Positions 48,640-60,467 of a DNA stretch of 64,000 nt are shown one piece after another. Origin of the DNA: Hymenoscyphus infarciens (taxonomy: Eukaryota > Ascomycota > Leotiomycetes > Helotiales > Helotiaceae). The notes below the pieces were generated by a model. The model saw only the letters and a list, made by a program, of their open reading frames with translations, was not told the origin of the DNA and ran no database searches. The position numbers and the translations under genes are program-made. Where the stretch lies: positions 1 to 64,000 of the forward strand of contig LLCB01000224.1 in the NCBI GenBank assembly GCA_001414345.1, written 5' to 3'. Positions within the stretch are counted from its first letter, which is position 1. Each line of letters starts with the position of its first letter.

Positions 48640-49545
48640 CCTCTGGTGTAAATCTTTACTGCCAGCTCGGAAGATTGATCATCTTGGGTGAGAGAACCAC
48701 TATCGAGTTATTCATAATCTTGGGAGGAGGGGCTGCTACAGTTTGGCTATGTCGCGATTAGGAAAGAAATGGCTATATGGCTTTGAAAATCATTTCGGCC
48801 GAGGAGTCTAAAGCTGACTGCGCAGAATTGAGATTGCTCAATCACATCACTCAACCTGGCGGGGAACATACAGCACAACCTTTGGAGCATTTCTGGATTG
48901 ATGGCCCTAACGACCGCCACCTCTGCCTAGTTCTTCCAGTTTTTGGTCCTAGGGTTGATACACTATGGTGGGGACACAGAACCTCGGACGCTAGCAAAGT
49001 AACAGCAAGATGTATTGCACGACAGGTTGTTACCGGGTTGCAGTTTCAGTTTCTTCACCGAAATGGAATTGGTCACGGTGGTAAAATTTCATGACCTATC
49101 TCGTGTTGGGCATGGGCTAATTTGCAACTCAGCCTATCTCCCTGCCAACCTCTTTTTGCGGCAGGCTGACCTTGACACACTGAGCGAACGATGGATTGAT
49201 GGTGTTAGAACCACGGATTATTGACTTCGGCGAGTCATACGATTTATCCAACCCGCCTAAACATCTCGGTATACCCTCAGACTATTGTTCCCCAGAGCTT
49301 ACATTCAATACTTCAATACTTCAATTAGGGTTAGTTAGTACCAATACTTAGGCAATATTTAAGCTCCGCTGCCTCGTTAAGCTTTTTGACTCTCCAGATA
49401 ACAATAAAAACAACGTTATTGAACAACTCCTTAGACTGATGGGAAAACACCTAACGAACCATGGTAGTCATCTTGGGATTCGAGAAGCAAATGGTTTGAG
49501 GAATGCGGAACAGCGAATTAAGAGTTTTTATTCATTCTCTTAAGT
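48640..49545 (+). pseudogene. SRPK-like protein kinase pseudogene
   Basis: Kinase landmarks appear in order but in different frames. First comes IDHLGERTTIE, then the glycine-rich loop LGGGAATVWLCRD followed at once by a TAG stop. ALKIISAEES holds the ATP-binding lysine, then come GPNDRHLCLVLPVFGP and ARQVVTGLQFQFLH. The catalytic loop region near 49070-49090 is frameshifted (HGGKIS then stop), so the catalytic aspartate is lost. Later IDFGESYDLSNPP supplies the DFG motif and YCSPEL the APE-equivalent, then KLFDSPDNN, and near 49440-49500 WSSWDSR.KWFEE with one Trp codon turned to TAG. This order and the SSWDSR.KWF motif fit fungal SRPK-type kinases. Several independent lesions make it inactive. 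Confidence 0.85.
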
Positions 49546-49985
49546 GGCCCTTCGGGGAAATTGTTCTTGAAGGTGTCAAATTTACTAAAAGCGAGGAGGT
49601 TATAGGCGGGGTGGTTGTCTACTAGAAGAGGCTAATATACTTGTGGGCCGCCTACTCCAGATACTCTAGTAAAATCTTGGGTCGAGGGTTTCAGTTGAAA
49701 ATGCTTTTTAGCATTCTTGGGTTGGCCTTTGAAGCTTGTATTTTGGGCACTTCACAGTCAAAGGGTTCAGTGTACACTGTAAAGTACTAAGCCCAGGTAC
49801 TCTATTATTTCTCGCTTCATCGTTTCGAGTCTCCAAGTATGACGAGTTTAATCCCCATATTGCTCATTCTCACTCTATTTCTCAAACCTCGCATCATATG
49901 TATGTATCTCGTTAGAATCTAGCTCTCGTACTTTAATATCAATCTAACTATCTAAAATCTGGTTGTCATAGGCAGTGCCTCAATC
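49546..49985. other. Intergenic region
   Basis: Normal composition, no gene supported between the kinase relic and the glycine-rich gene. Confidence 0.4.
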
Positions 49986-50753
49986 CTAATGAAAAGCCAG
50001 ATGGTGTGCCAAATGAGCTGCCAGTGGAGTATACTGAACCATGCTGCCCCTAAGCGGCAGCAGCAGTCCTCGAGCGATTTCATCCTGAACAGGATAGTAT
50101 GGCAAACGAGAAGTGAGAAAAATTCCCCTGTGGAGTTCAGATACGTGCACTGGATGTCCTGAAAATATACAACGTCGAAGTTTGGCAATAAGTTCAAGAT
50201 CATTGTCGTCACCCATGCCTCCGTGTCTGTGATGCACACCTCCTCGGTTTCCAAAATCACTCTCACCTCCTATAAAGCTTTCCCGACCGCGGTCGCCACC
50301 GCCCCCAAGATTGTTTTCTGGGACCCTTCCTCCTCTAAACCCCCCATTTCCTCGTCCCATCGTTTGACCACCCCTAAAATTGTTTCCTGGGTTTATACCA
50401 CCTCCTATCTGTCCCCCGCCGCCAAAGTTTCCTGGTGGTTGATCCATGTTTCCATTTCCTTGTCTGAAGCCTGCAGGCCCAAAGTTGTTTCCTTGTAGAG
50501 GAGGCATACTACCACCAAACCCATTGTTACTAAAACCTCCGTCTCCTTGACCCATCGGTCCTCCAAAGTTTCCTGGTGGTGGCATATTGTTACCACCAAG
50601 CCCATTATTAGGACCTTGAAAGTTGCTAGGTTGTTGATATCTAGTACTAGGACCATTTCTATAACCAGGGTTGTTTCCATAGCTAGGGTTGTTTCTAAAC
50701 CCACCTTGATTTATACCTTGTCCACTAAACTGTCCACCGCCGTAGTTGTTCAT
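49986..50753 (-). CDS. Gly/Asn-rich low-complexity protein
   Basis: A 255-residue single-exon frame. Residues 1-185 are dominated by Gly, Asn, Gln and Pro, with repeated PPPGNFGG, FGGSMPP and GNNF modules and a few RGG/RGRE elements near residues 135-170, the composition of RNA-binding or condensate-forming tails. The last 70 residues (from DDNDLELIAKLRRC) are ordinary, with a possible helical segment, and unrecognised. No signal peptide or membrane helix. The start at 50753 precedes the repeats directly and no upstream in-frame coding is evident. Low-complexity sequence can stay open by chance of composition, but the consistent Gly-rich frame supports a real gene. Confidence 0.6.
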   Translation of the reverse strand: MNNYGGGQFSGQGINQGGFRNNPSYGNNPGYRNGPSTRYQQPSNFQGPNNGLGGNNMPPPGNFGGPMGQGDGGFSNNGFGGSMPPLQGNNFGPAGFRQGNGNMDQPPGNFGGGGQIGGGINPGNNFRGGQTMGRGNGGFRGGRVPENNLGGGGDRGRESFIGGESDFGNRGGVHHRHGGMGDDNDLELIAKLRRCIFSGHPVHVSELHRGIFLTSRLPYYPVQDEIARGLLLPLRGSMVQYTPLAAHLAHHLAFH

Positions 50754-51505
50754 GGTTTCGAAAGTGTTTTCGGGTGCCTTTTGGTCTGCTACTTATGTGG
50801 AAGGCTTTTGCGGATCGTTAGGCAGGGCTGAAGAACTTCCAGAGGTTGAAAAAGAAGGAGAGGGACGGCGCTTGGGTGGCTTTAAATATTGAGTGTCTGG
50901 GAGAGAGGCTGTAGTACGCGATGAATAAGTTAAGAAAGAGAAGAGGGATAATTATTGAGATTAAGAGAGAAGTGGTAATGAACTGAAGATATTTCTGGAA
51001 TGTGATTTTCAAAATGACTTAGGTTAGTGGTTTGTGTCTTGTTGGGGAAGTTTGCCGATAAGCTGAATAAGTACGGCATAGAGATGATCTTGATTATTGG
51101 GAAGAAAGGAGGAGGAGTAGTGAAGTAGTGATGGTGTTGGGCTGCGAGTACTGAAGAGAATAAAGTAAGTGGTTTGCGTGGTTGGAGTCAAGGTGTTAGA
51201 GTGAGGTTGTGAAAAGTATTCATGGAAAGATCAGACGGCGGTAACTAATGGGCAAGATGTAGTGAAGAGTTAGAATTGCGATTCTAAAGCGGTCGGAGAA
51301 ATTACATAGTCCGTGAGCTGGAGAGGTTTTATGAATGATACTTTGTCACTGACTTAACAATAAGTAGCCAGTTTAGCGTAATATGCGAGAGTTCAACTGC
51401 AGACTTACAAGTACTCCTACCAAGTATCAACCAATAGCACTGTCACGATGAGCATAGCCCCAAAAGCGCCTAGAAAAATCTTTATCTTGAATAATTAAAC
51501 ATTAT
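50754..51505. other. Intergenic region
   Basis: Contains the 5' side of the glycine-rich gene and the 3' side of the esterase. No gene supported. Confidence 0.4.
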
Positions 51506-53391
51506 CTAATACATAAGTTGCGCAACCACCTCCTCACTATTCAACAACCCACACCTCTCATCCAGCCTCTCCTCCTCACTTCCCACCATAACACCATTGC
51601 CCTCCCCAATCTTAAAAACACCCCCACCCTTCTCACCCTCGGGAAATGCACTAGTCCACCCACTCAGGGAATCCTTTCCTCCACTGGGGTACTCCAAACT
51701 CGCAAAAGCACTCCAAGACCCCGGAATTCTACTCCCCAATTTATAATCCTGCGCCGTGGGAGCAAATGTATAATTTTCCAAAGCAGGTGTATGATCCGTC
51801 AAGTTGAAAATCGAGATGTTACCATAGAGATATGATAATTCACTTGTATGGATGACTCCCAAACCAGGTAGACCGGCAGATTCGAGGTATGAAGTCAAGA
51901 GTGTTTGATTGTTGTTGTACAAATATACCGGTGGTTCTTCGATGTCGTATTTGTTTGACATGGCTGTGATCATTAGGACAGCTGGACAAACGAGGAGGAT
52001 ATCGCGAAATATTTGAGCTGAACGGTAGAATTCTGCGGACAGAGATGCTGCGGTGTTCGCTGTGAATTCTACGATCGGGTAGAGGGCAAGGAGATTGGAA
52101 ATGTTTGTTTCGTTTAAGAAGGGGTAGTAGAGTTTGAAGAAAGCTTGTGTGTCGTTGGGTGTTTGAATTTCTTGGTTTGTGAATAAAGTGGCGTCATTTT
52201 CTTGCCATCCTGCCATCAATGGTATCTTAGGGAATTTTCCCTCACGGACAAGGGTACTGGCTAGTTTGGGGAGAATATCTTGATCGACGGTTGGGAGGAA
52301 GATATCCCCGTCATTATCTCCCGAGGTTAAATTGATAAAGTCCAATGTGTGGTTGAGTAGCACCTGCATTGGCAACGCTTTGAGGCAGGCTATAAGAGCT
52401 GGGGAAGTGGAATAGGCGTCTGTGAAGTTGCATGCTGCCGAGGTAGCAATTGCTGCCGTTGCATTGAAGGAGATGTTGGTGGCTGCTCCTGGCTCGAGGG
52501 CTGTGGATTGCATGATAGCTGCTGTGAAGGGGACTGGTTTCGAGTCGCCATAAGCAAGAACTTGGAGTCCCACACTGAGACCTGGGAGTATTAGCTTTAC
52601 TCTATTTCTTCCTTTTCTTCACAGTATGAGTTTCTTGCAATAAAAAAAAGATTCGAGGTGCTCTAAGCGAATCCATTGTGACAAGGAAATTTTAGCTCAC
52701 CTCCAGACGATTGACCAAAAATGGTGATCTTATTCGAATCTCCACCAAAAGCTTCAATATTCTCTTTGACCCACTCAAGAGCCAATCTCTGGTCCTTCAA
52801 ACCAACATTCAAAGATTTCCCCTCTCTCAAAGCTTCTGAAGTCGCAAATCCAAAGACTGTTTACTTCGTCAGTTTGAACCTCGACAGCTACAAAAATCGT
52901 AAACTTACTATTAAGACGATAGTTCATTCCAACATAAATAACCGGAGTCCCATTCTCAACCGCTTTACTAATAAGTCCATCGGGTTTCGCAGTCCTTGCA
53001 TAAGTTGTTCCACTATTCAGTCCGCCTAAAGAATCAGTCTCTTTCCTCGCTTAGGCTGGAAACTGTGGTAGTTTACCTCCGTAGATATATACCATAACAG
53101 GCAACTTCGTTCCATTTACATTTCCCGTCGGCCTTGCAACCTGTAAGTTCAAGCAATCCTCAGAGATATCCGTGACCGGAGACTGGTACAAGAATTCCGC
53201 TTCCGAGGACTGTGGACAAGAATGACCTGCAGTGGTCGCATTGAATGTGTAGCCCCTAGCTGGTGAAAATGACTGCGGTGGTGCGAAGCGATTTTCTCCA
53301 CTGGTGTCTTTTCCATATGGTATTCCGAGGAAAGTTTCAATACCAGGTGAGGATGTTATTCCATAGTAAGTGTGGTCTTTCTTCCTATCTA
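51506..53391 (-). pseudogene. Type-B carboxylesterase, main part, split by hAT
   Basis: Exons 53391-53077, 53025-52909, 52856-52701 and 52581-51506, with introns of 51, 52 and 119 nt, all GT-AG and in frame. With the 67-nt start piece at 56690-56624 the total is 1731 nt, 576 residues, the usual size. It is an alpha/beta hydrolase of the carboxylesterase/cholinesterase family: FLGIPYG near the N-terminus, SEDCLNL, MVYIYGGG for the oxyanion hole, the nucleophile serine in FGQSSGG, an acidic residue in GWQENDATLF and the histidine in HTSELSYLYGN. Many N-x-S/T sites fit a secreted enzyme. All exons are still open, yet a 3.2-kb transposon separates the signal peptide from the body after about residue 22, so no normal secreted product can form. 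A shorter product from an internal start is possible but unproven. Confidence 0.88.
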
Positions 53392-53399
53392 CTACCAGG

Positions 53400-56300
53400 T
53401 AGGCCTATACAACGAATTGATAAATAAAACATTAATTATTTATCATAAATATTAAATAGATAAATAGTATTTAAGCAATTATTTAAGTAATAAGAGCTTA
53501 AATAAATATATTACGAATAGTTTCTATTTATTAGGCTTAATATCTATACCCTAAGTCTTAGTATAGAGGGTTTATATAAGTTGAAACTTACTCTCTTTTT
53601 ATATATATATATATAAATATAATAATACTCTTAATTTACTTACTTTTTAATTATTACTAATAAATTACTATCGCCTCTACTCGAATCTCTAAGAATATTT
53701 ATTTATCTCTTATTATTATTATTTTATTTATCTTTTCCTAAAAGTTAGATTTCTAGTTCTATATAATCTTTAAACTAGTTTCTAAACTAGTTTAGAACTA
53801 TTAGAATATAATAATACTAACGTCTTAATTTAAGCCTTATTCGAAGAAGCCTCTACTACTAGCTATCTACTACTTAAGTATCTTCTAAGAGTAATTAATC
53901 ACGTCTTAATTATACTACTATTAAATAAATCGATCCTATTATCTAAAACTACTAACTAAGAGACGTCTCTTATATACTATCTTGACTTTAATATATCTAG
54001 TCCTAGGCCTTCTTTAAAGACAATGCTGCTATAGTATAAGCTCTTTAAGCCTCTCTAAACGCCTCTTCTCTAGCCTCTCCTTCTTTTATAGTATTACTAG
54101 AGACCTAAGATAAGAACTCTAAATCGCTTTCTTAAGATAGAGCGTATAAACGTTCTAAATATACTATTTCTACTACTATTACTCTCTGCTAAGCTCTTTA
54201 TTAAAACTTATATACCTTTATAATAAGACGACTTTTATATATAAATACTTTAATATTATATACTTAGATAGCTTTTAGGAAAAGTATACTAAAAAAGGTA
54301 AGAAAATACTACTTTTTAACTACTAATAGATATATAAGTTTTACTTCTAGAACTCTCTTAATTCTTACTACTATAGTAATACTTCTAATATTATTAATCA
54401 CTTATTTAAAAAGTATAAGTTTATAAAGGACATATATTATAAGAGGGAGCTAGTACTAGAGGCGCCTACTATAATAAATATTATACTCTTTATTTAAGTA
54501 CTCTTACTAAGAATTAATACTATAGATACTTATCTACGTTTTATTATATAGATAAACTAAGCTTTTACTCTTATTAATTATATAGCTTTTAAATAGTTAT
54601 ATTATTCTAATACTCGACTTCTACTCTCTAATAGTTTACTAAGTAAAAGTTTAATAAGATAAGGTAGGAATAAGTGCTTTTACTTATAGAAATATATATA
54701 TTTATCTCTATTACCTTTAATAGATAGTTATCTAAAAACTATAAGTATATTATAGAAGAAATTAGGTATTAGATCGGCTTTAACTAGTAATAATATTATA
54801 TAAATGTTAAGTATACTAAGGCGGTTTATAGTAAGTCTAAAAAGGGAATAGTAGATATTTTATTTACCTCTTTTTCTAGTAATATTAATATAATATAATT
54901 TAATAAGATAGATAATAGAATGCTTTTAGAGTAACGAAGTTAAAGTTTTAGTTTTAAGATTATATATAAAGTACTTATAATTTATAAGGATAATACTACT
55001 AATAATAACACCTTTTATAACTACTTTCTCTAGAAGCTTAGGTCTTACTATAATAATAATCCTATGCTTAATCTTAATATACTATAATATCTCTTTTAAG
55101 GTTATAACTCTTAGATTAGGTGTTTAGTATATTATTTAGTACTTATTACTATTATAGTATTTAACTTCTTAAAAAGTAGAAATATAGAAAAGGCTTTAAG
55201 AGTTATAAACTTAGTATAAAATTTATCTAGGAATAGAGAGTTTCTTATATACTATACCTCTCTCTTGATTTATATAAAAATATACTATCTTATACTCTAG
55301 ATTATAAGAAGTAATAAACGTTAAAATACTTAGTATTAAATCGCTTAAATAAAGATAATTCCTATTAATATTAATACTTAGTAGAATTCCCTTTATTTAA
55401 TAATATTTAAGGCTTAAAAACAAAAGAATATAATCGCTTAATTTAAGAGAGACTTTAGTATATATTGGTTCCTTATTCCTACCTAGAATAAGTAGGATCT
55501 TTATAAGTAGGTAGAGCTTTATATAGAGCCTTTTTATAATTATATACTTTCGGTTTTATACTAGGCGCTATCTCTCTTTAAATATGTTAGTATTATATAG
55601 GGATTAGCTAACCTTATTTATAATATTATAATAGAAGAGGCTTCTTATACTCTTATACTCTAGGACCTTAAAAATGCTTTTAATTATACTAAAATTTTAC
55701 TTAAAAAGTAGACTTTTAAGATAGAGTAGTTACTAATTTACTTTATTACCTATGTTCTTAATCTATATATTAAGTATATACTAATTTAATAATAATATAA
55801 CCCTTCTTAAGCTCTTTAAATTATTAATTAGATTAAACTTTATATAAAGTACTAATACTCTTAAGATAGTCTAATTACTTAAATAGAGCCTACTATAGAG
55901 TACCTACTAAGATACTCTATCTACTAGTAGAATCTCCTTTTAAAAGCTTATACTTTAAATACTACTAGCTCTAATAAGTTATATACTAACTTTAATTAGT
56001 ATCTTAATAACCCTTATATTATAACTTTTAATACTAATAAAGAGTGGCTTCTAGAATAGTAGAAGTTAAATACCTTTTAATACCTAAATACTATACTTTA
56101 TATATACGATTTATTAGCTATTTTAAGCACTAAAGTCGACGTTAAAAGGCTCTTTTTAGAAGGTTAAGATATATTAGAGTATAGTATATAGTAATAGATA
56201 GTTCTACTATATATATTATAAGACTTTTAAGGAGTTACTATAATTAAGAGGATAAAAAGAGTAAGGAAAAAGAGAGTAATTAGAGAGCGATTTTATAAGC

Positions 56301-56623
56301 TAAGCTTAGTATAAGTAATACTTTAAGAATAGCTTTATTTAATAACTAATTTATCTACTTTTTTAGCCTAGAAACGCCCTAGCATAGCTTAATTAAGATA
56401 ATAAAAGCGACTAAAGTAGATAATTTTAAGGGATTTTTATATATATTTAAATAAGTAAGAAACCATACTAAAAGAGTAGAGAATATAGAATATTTATAAA
56501 TAAATAACTACTATTTATACCCTAAACTCTCCTTATTCTTAAATAATTTAAAGGGTAATTTATCTGTAGAAAATCGTAAATATTCTAAATATATTCATAG
56601 CTTTTATTCGTTGTGTAGACCTA
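53400..56623 (+). mobile_element. Second hAT transposon relic
   Basis: A 3224-bp AT-rich element with inverted ends TAGGCCTATACAACGAAT (left) and TAGGTCTACACAACGAAT (right, inward; 16 of 18 match), flanked by a perfect 8-bp duplication CTACCAGG (53392-53399, 56624-56631). RIP-type composition throughout. The plus strand near 56040-56190 reads KEWLLE..KLNTF, DLLAI.ST.VDV.RLF and DILEYS, the C-terminal dimerisation region of hAT transposases, with stops at RIP-type positions. Its inverted repeats differ from those of the first hAT, so it is another subfamily. Confidence 0.9.
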
Positions 56624-56690
56624 CTACCAGGGGGTTTACAAAGACCGCAGTCGCGATTACACCACCAGCTAGAAGAAGTGAGAAAAGCAT
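56624..56690 (-). pseudogene. Detached 5' end of carboxylesterase
   Basis: ATG at 56690 opens MLFSLLLAGGVIATAVFVNP, a signal peptide, and the frame continues through the duplicated CCTGGTAG into the transposon. Joined across the duplication it runs straight on into VVDRKKDHTYYG of the main part without an intron. It carries the gene's native start, and presumably its promoter lies beyond 56690. Confidence 0.88.
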
Positions 56691-57897
56691 GCTAAAGAAA
56701 GTAGGATGGAAGTCGAAAAGACGGAAGAGAAGAGTTCTTGAACGAGGATCAAAGAGGTATTTATTCAAGCTGTACTAGGTGACGGAAGACGACTTTCTGC
56801 CTCTGTTGCGAGGAACCCGGTCGGGAAAGTAATCGGCAATGAGTGGGGTCAGATATCCCACTTTCGGGTGCAGGTAATCTTGTTCCTTTCCATACGGTAA
56901 GATGCAATAGATCAAATGTACTTCACCGCGGGTATGGCTGCAGGGTCTCAAAGGCATGTGTTACGATAAGTTTGTGCCAAGCTTGAGAGACCGAATGCCC
57001 GATTTTGCACCTGTGTTCAACCCGGTGTAATAGTTAGAAGGGTTGAATATCTCGGCCAATGGCTTAGACGGGTATACTTAATAAGAAAGATGGAATTTCA
57101 TCCTTTTTAAAGCAAGAGATGTTTGCTTCGACGCAAAGTTAGAGGTAAACAAATTAAGAGGAATAATATAGAGTAGTATTTAAAAGAAGGAGTAACTAAT
57201 TTGACTTATTTTAAAAGGTTCTACTATTAAGAATAGCGTACTTTAATAAGCACCTTAGGCTACTACTACTACTAGAGTCTATTATCTTCCTTTTCCTTTT
57301 ATTATTAGTACTTAAATTTAAGGAAGAAGAGAGAGTATATATAGTAGAAGATTTAAGATTTACTAGTAGAATAGCACTTTCAAAGAAAGGAATAATATAG
57401 AATAGTATTTAAAAGAAGAAGTACTATAAGAGAGTTAGTATATAGAGTAAGTATACTTTTAACTTTTTAGCCTTAATAGTAGTACTAACCTAATTAGGAA
57501 ATTAGTATACGATTAAGAAAAGTAACTAAAAGAGCTTAAATAATCTTAATTCAAGAGTAGTTCAGCTTTTGAAGTAAGCTAATTACTTTAATATCAAGTA
57601 ACCTAGAGTAATTAGCCTAAAAAGAGCCTAGTTTTAAAGTTTAATTTAGAAATTTATTATAGTATTAAGAGCTGATTTATATAGTCTTTTTTATATTATA
57701 TATATATAACTCTTTTAATAATACGTTTTAATTCAATGTTAAAGACCTTTTATAATTCTCTATTAATTTATATAACTTTTACGATTTATGATTTACAATT
57801 ATTAATTTACGATTTATAATTTGCGATTTAGTCGATTCTAACCTTTTAGTATATCTAGGACACCCTATTAGAGCGGATGGTCAAGTTTTCATAGACG
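56691..57897. repeat. Intergenic region with RIP-affected relic
   Basis: 56691-57120 has normal composition and presumably includes the esterase promoter. About 57150-57850 is AT-rich and RIP-like, with a 39-bp direct repeat (AGGAATAATATAGA(G/A)TAGTA...) at about 57159 and 57388. It may have removed the 5' part of the regulator relic that follows. Confidence 0.5.
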
Positions 57898-59028
57898 ATA
57901 TGCTCGACCTTGGCAATATGAGTCCCCTCCTAGGAGACTCAACCTTCGAGTTCTCCTTTCCTACAAATCTTGGAAAACTGCTGGAAATAGCTTCTAATTC
58001 CTCGAATTCGTTGTCAACGACTGGCTCTAGAAGGTTACATTCCGAGTTGGAATCGGATGCCTCTTCAAGAAATTCTCGTGGTCATACTCGCGCCCCTTTC
58101 CTGGATCACCCTTCATGCCAACACCGGCATCGGGATCCAGCTGTTAGTGCTTGACCACCCAACTATTCGTATGTCCCCTTCGTTCTTTTTCGATATTTTC
58201 TCTTCGTTCGCTGCTCGCGATAGACAATAAAAGGGATCGTAAATTTCTCTTCCAATCCGATAATCTAAAATTAGCCCACATAGTTGGAACAATCAAGTTC
58301 AATTGTCCCAGACTATCTGGATTAATTTTAAAGTGTTCCAAACGGTTAGGATAATGTACTTAAATTACCCCGGAGATCTAGAACAATGAGCTAGGAAGGT
58401 AGGTACGAACCTGAAGCAATTACATCCGCTTTCAGTGTCTATCGCGAGCTCCTGGCTAGCGAGCCCCTGACCAGCTAGAAAAGAATGTACTACTTTTCAC
58501 AGTGCGTTACAGAATTATATTCAATGCAAGAAGACATTAACACTATCGGCTTCGACGTTATCTTAAACATCGCCCGAGAAAAAAGCGCTGTAATTTACGA
58601 GTACCTCTCTTGCAAAGAATGTTCCAAAGCCTTAACCAACTTCATCTTTCCCGCCATCATCTTCCCACGCCTCGTGAAACTCTTCTGTAATTTTACCAAG
58701 CATGGAAATATTCACGCGCAACCGATAAGCGTTGGCACTTTCAAGCTTACTGACGAGAAAGATTTGAAGCATAAAAGGAAAGCTTCTCTTCACCTCGGCT
58801 GTTAGGCATATTGATCTGGTTCTTAATGGTTTTAGCAATACCGTGAGAGACTTCCAGGAGATAGAACAGATTATACATGAGTTGGGAGATATAGTGACTG
58901 AGTCTAGGAAGTCGAATTTAAAATGGGCGATGGATACTGTTCGAAATCTGAGACTTCGATTAAAAATGATAGTCGAGATTGTTGACTCGCCCAATTGGGG
59001 TACTTACGAGGCAGAAGAACCGAGGTAG
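57898..59028 (+). pseudogene. AflR-like transcription factor relic
   Basis: Several frames together resemble the C-terminal region of fungal AflR-type Zn2Cys6 regulators. First is an acidic/serine-rich linker ending LDHPSCQH (to about 58130). From 58485 comes IGFDVILNIAREKSAVI and YLSCKECS, which corresponds to the conserved DVIL...E...L.C.C.. block. Then PISVGTFKLTDEKD, and after a one-base frameshift near 58780 the helical end LVLNGFSNTVRDFQEIE to 59028. Stops lie between 58155 and 58484. The N-terminal zinc cluster is absent, probably lost to the AT-rich relic upstream. No biosynthetic cluster is visible nearby, so a target pathway cannot be proposed. Confidence 0.6.
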
Positions 59029-59452
59029 GAAGCGAGGATAATTATAAGACCTTGCTTTTTCAAGAAGAGAGTATTCTGGAGTGCAGCATATCCATATTCC
59101 CAAGGTGACGGTTTAGTAAATCTCTCAACTCAAAGCCTATTTTGCGTTCGGTCCAATGAGCTGTTACTGGATATAGGGGCACGAAGGACTCTTTCGCTTA
59201 GACTGCTAGAATCTCGGGTGTGTTTTGTGGTTTGTACAAACTTGTAGATCAAAATTACGACAAAGTGAGTGAAAACTTACCCACAGTCGTTACGAGATAT
59301 TGCCTTGTTTATTTTTTACCGCATCCTCCTACCTGAAAATCCCACTGCCAAATTTGGGCCTTCTGGAAACTTAAGGTATAATCAAATGGGCCGCCTCAAG
59401 AGATAGTTAAGGAAAGGCTTAGTTCTTGCATTGGCATGAAGCAAAAAGTCTT

Positions 59453-60467
59453 CTATACTACAGAAGACTGACCAGGCAACGCACTCGTACAATCAACCAT
59501 ACCCGCCGCATCAACCCCAAGCATAGCCATCTTCTCCATCCTACAACAAGTTAGCAATCTCCCCTCACTCCAAACACAAAACGAACTTACGCAGGAACAA
59601 ATTTCTCCGCCCAAAGGGTAGCATTCCCAGCAAAACCCCCAAACACAGAAGCCGTCTCCTGATGTTTAGAAATACTCAAATCGCTTTGAAAGGTAAAAGG
59701 GGCTTCGCCAGTGGCGACTTGTTGGTAGAATGTTACATCCCATACGCCCGGGGTGCTATCGAGGGAGGCACCTGATTTGGATTCGTCTTCGAAGAATTGG
59801 TTTGCGCATGTGTGGGCACCGATTAAGGCTGTGAGATCTGTGTGGTCTAGTCCTTTTTTCGCGAAGGCTGAGAGGAAGACGTCGGCTGTGTCTGAGGCCT
59901 TTGGGATTTCTGATTCTGGGGCCCTATTCGGGAGTTAGTTTCAAGTTTTTGAGATACACGAATGTGAAAGATATTGAACGGAGTTACTTGGTACTTACTG
60001 GATGTTTGAATCCTTACGGCCTATGAGTATTTTGACCAGAGGACCATCGGTGCAAGATTTTATTGCGTGGGCTATTACTGTTAGATTTAAATTTTGAATT
60101 GGCTTTGGTATTGCTCACCTGCCGCGAATTGGATGATATCTGCCACTCCAACCCCATGTGCTGCAGCTTTGTCTTTGAGAACAGAACCAATGAATTCCAT
60201 CCCTCTACTCTGGTTCCATTCGAGTTCCCCCGCAAGAATCAAGGAGCCATCACAGCCACCTGTTCCCGGGAAACAATCATGGAAAGCTGATCGAATAGCT
60301 GCACGAGCATCAGGAGTGCATCCTTTTCCCTCTTCAAACATCGAACTAAACTCAGAAGAAATGGTTTTCCAGACGGGTGGACATGTCGTCTGTCTGGAGA
60401 CTAACGTAGACCCAGAAGCTATTGAGAAGATCGAACTGCTAATTAATGCTGCCGGATAGAAACGCAT
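59453..60467 (-). CDS. Secreted class II heme peroxidase
   Basis: Exons 60467-60119, 60077-59999, 59923-59591 and 59540-59453, with introns of 41, 75 and 50 nt (GT-AG), total 849 nt, 282 residues, all in frame. An N-terminal signal peptide (MRFYPAALISSSIFSIASG) precedes TCPPVWKTISSEF. The distal heme site RSAFHDCFPG...GGCDGSL gives the catalytic Arg and His; the proximal histidine is in ALIGAHTCA. This is the plant-type peroxidase superfamily, class II, which uses hydrogen peroxide to oxidise phenols, Mn(II) or dyes. It is shorter than basidiomycete lignin peroxidases, as ascomycete members often are. I cannot tell from sequence alone which surface substrate site, if any, is kept. Confidence 0.92.

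Noticed and set aside
49952..50266. 104-codon minus-strand frame overlapping the glycine-rich gene
   Set aside because: Different frame of the same segment; the Gly-rich 255-codon frame explains the sequence better.
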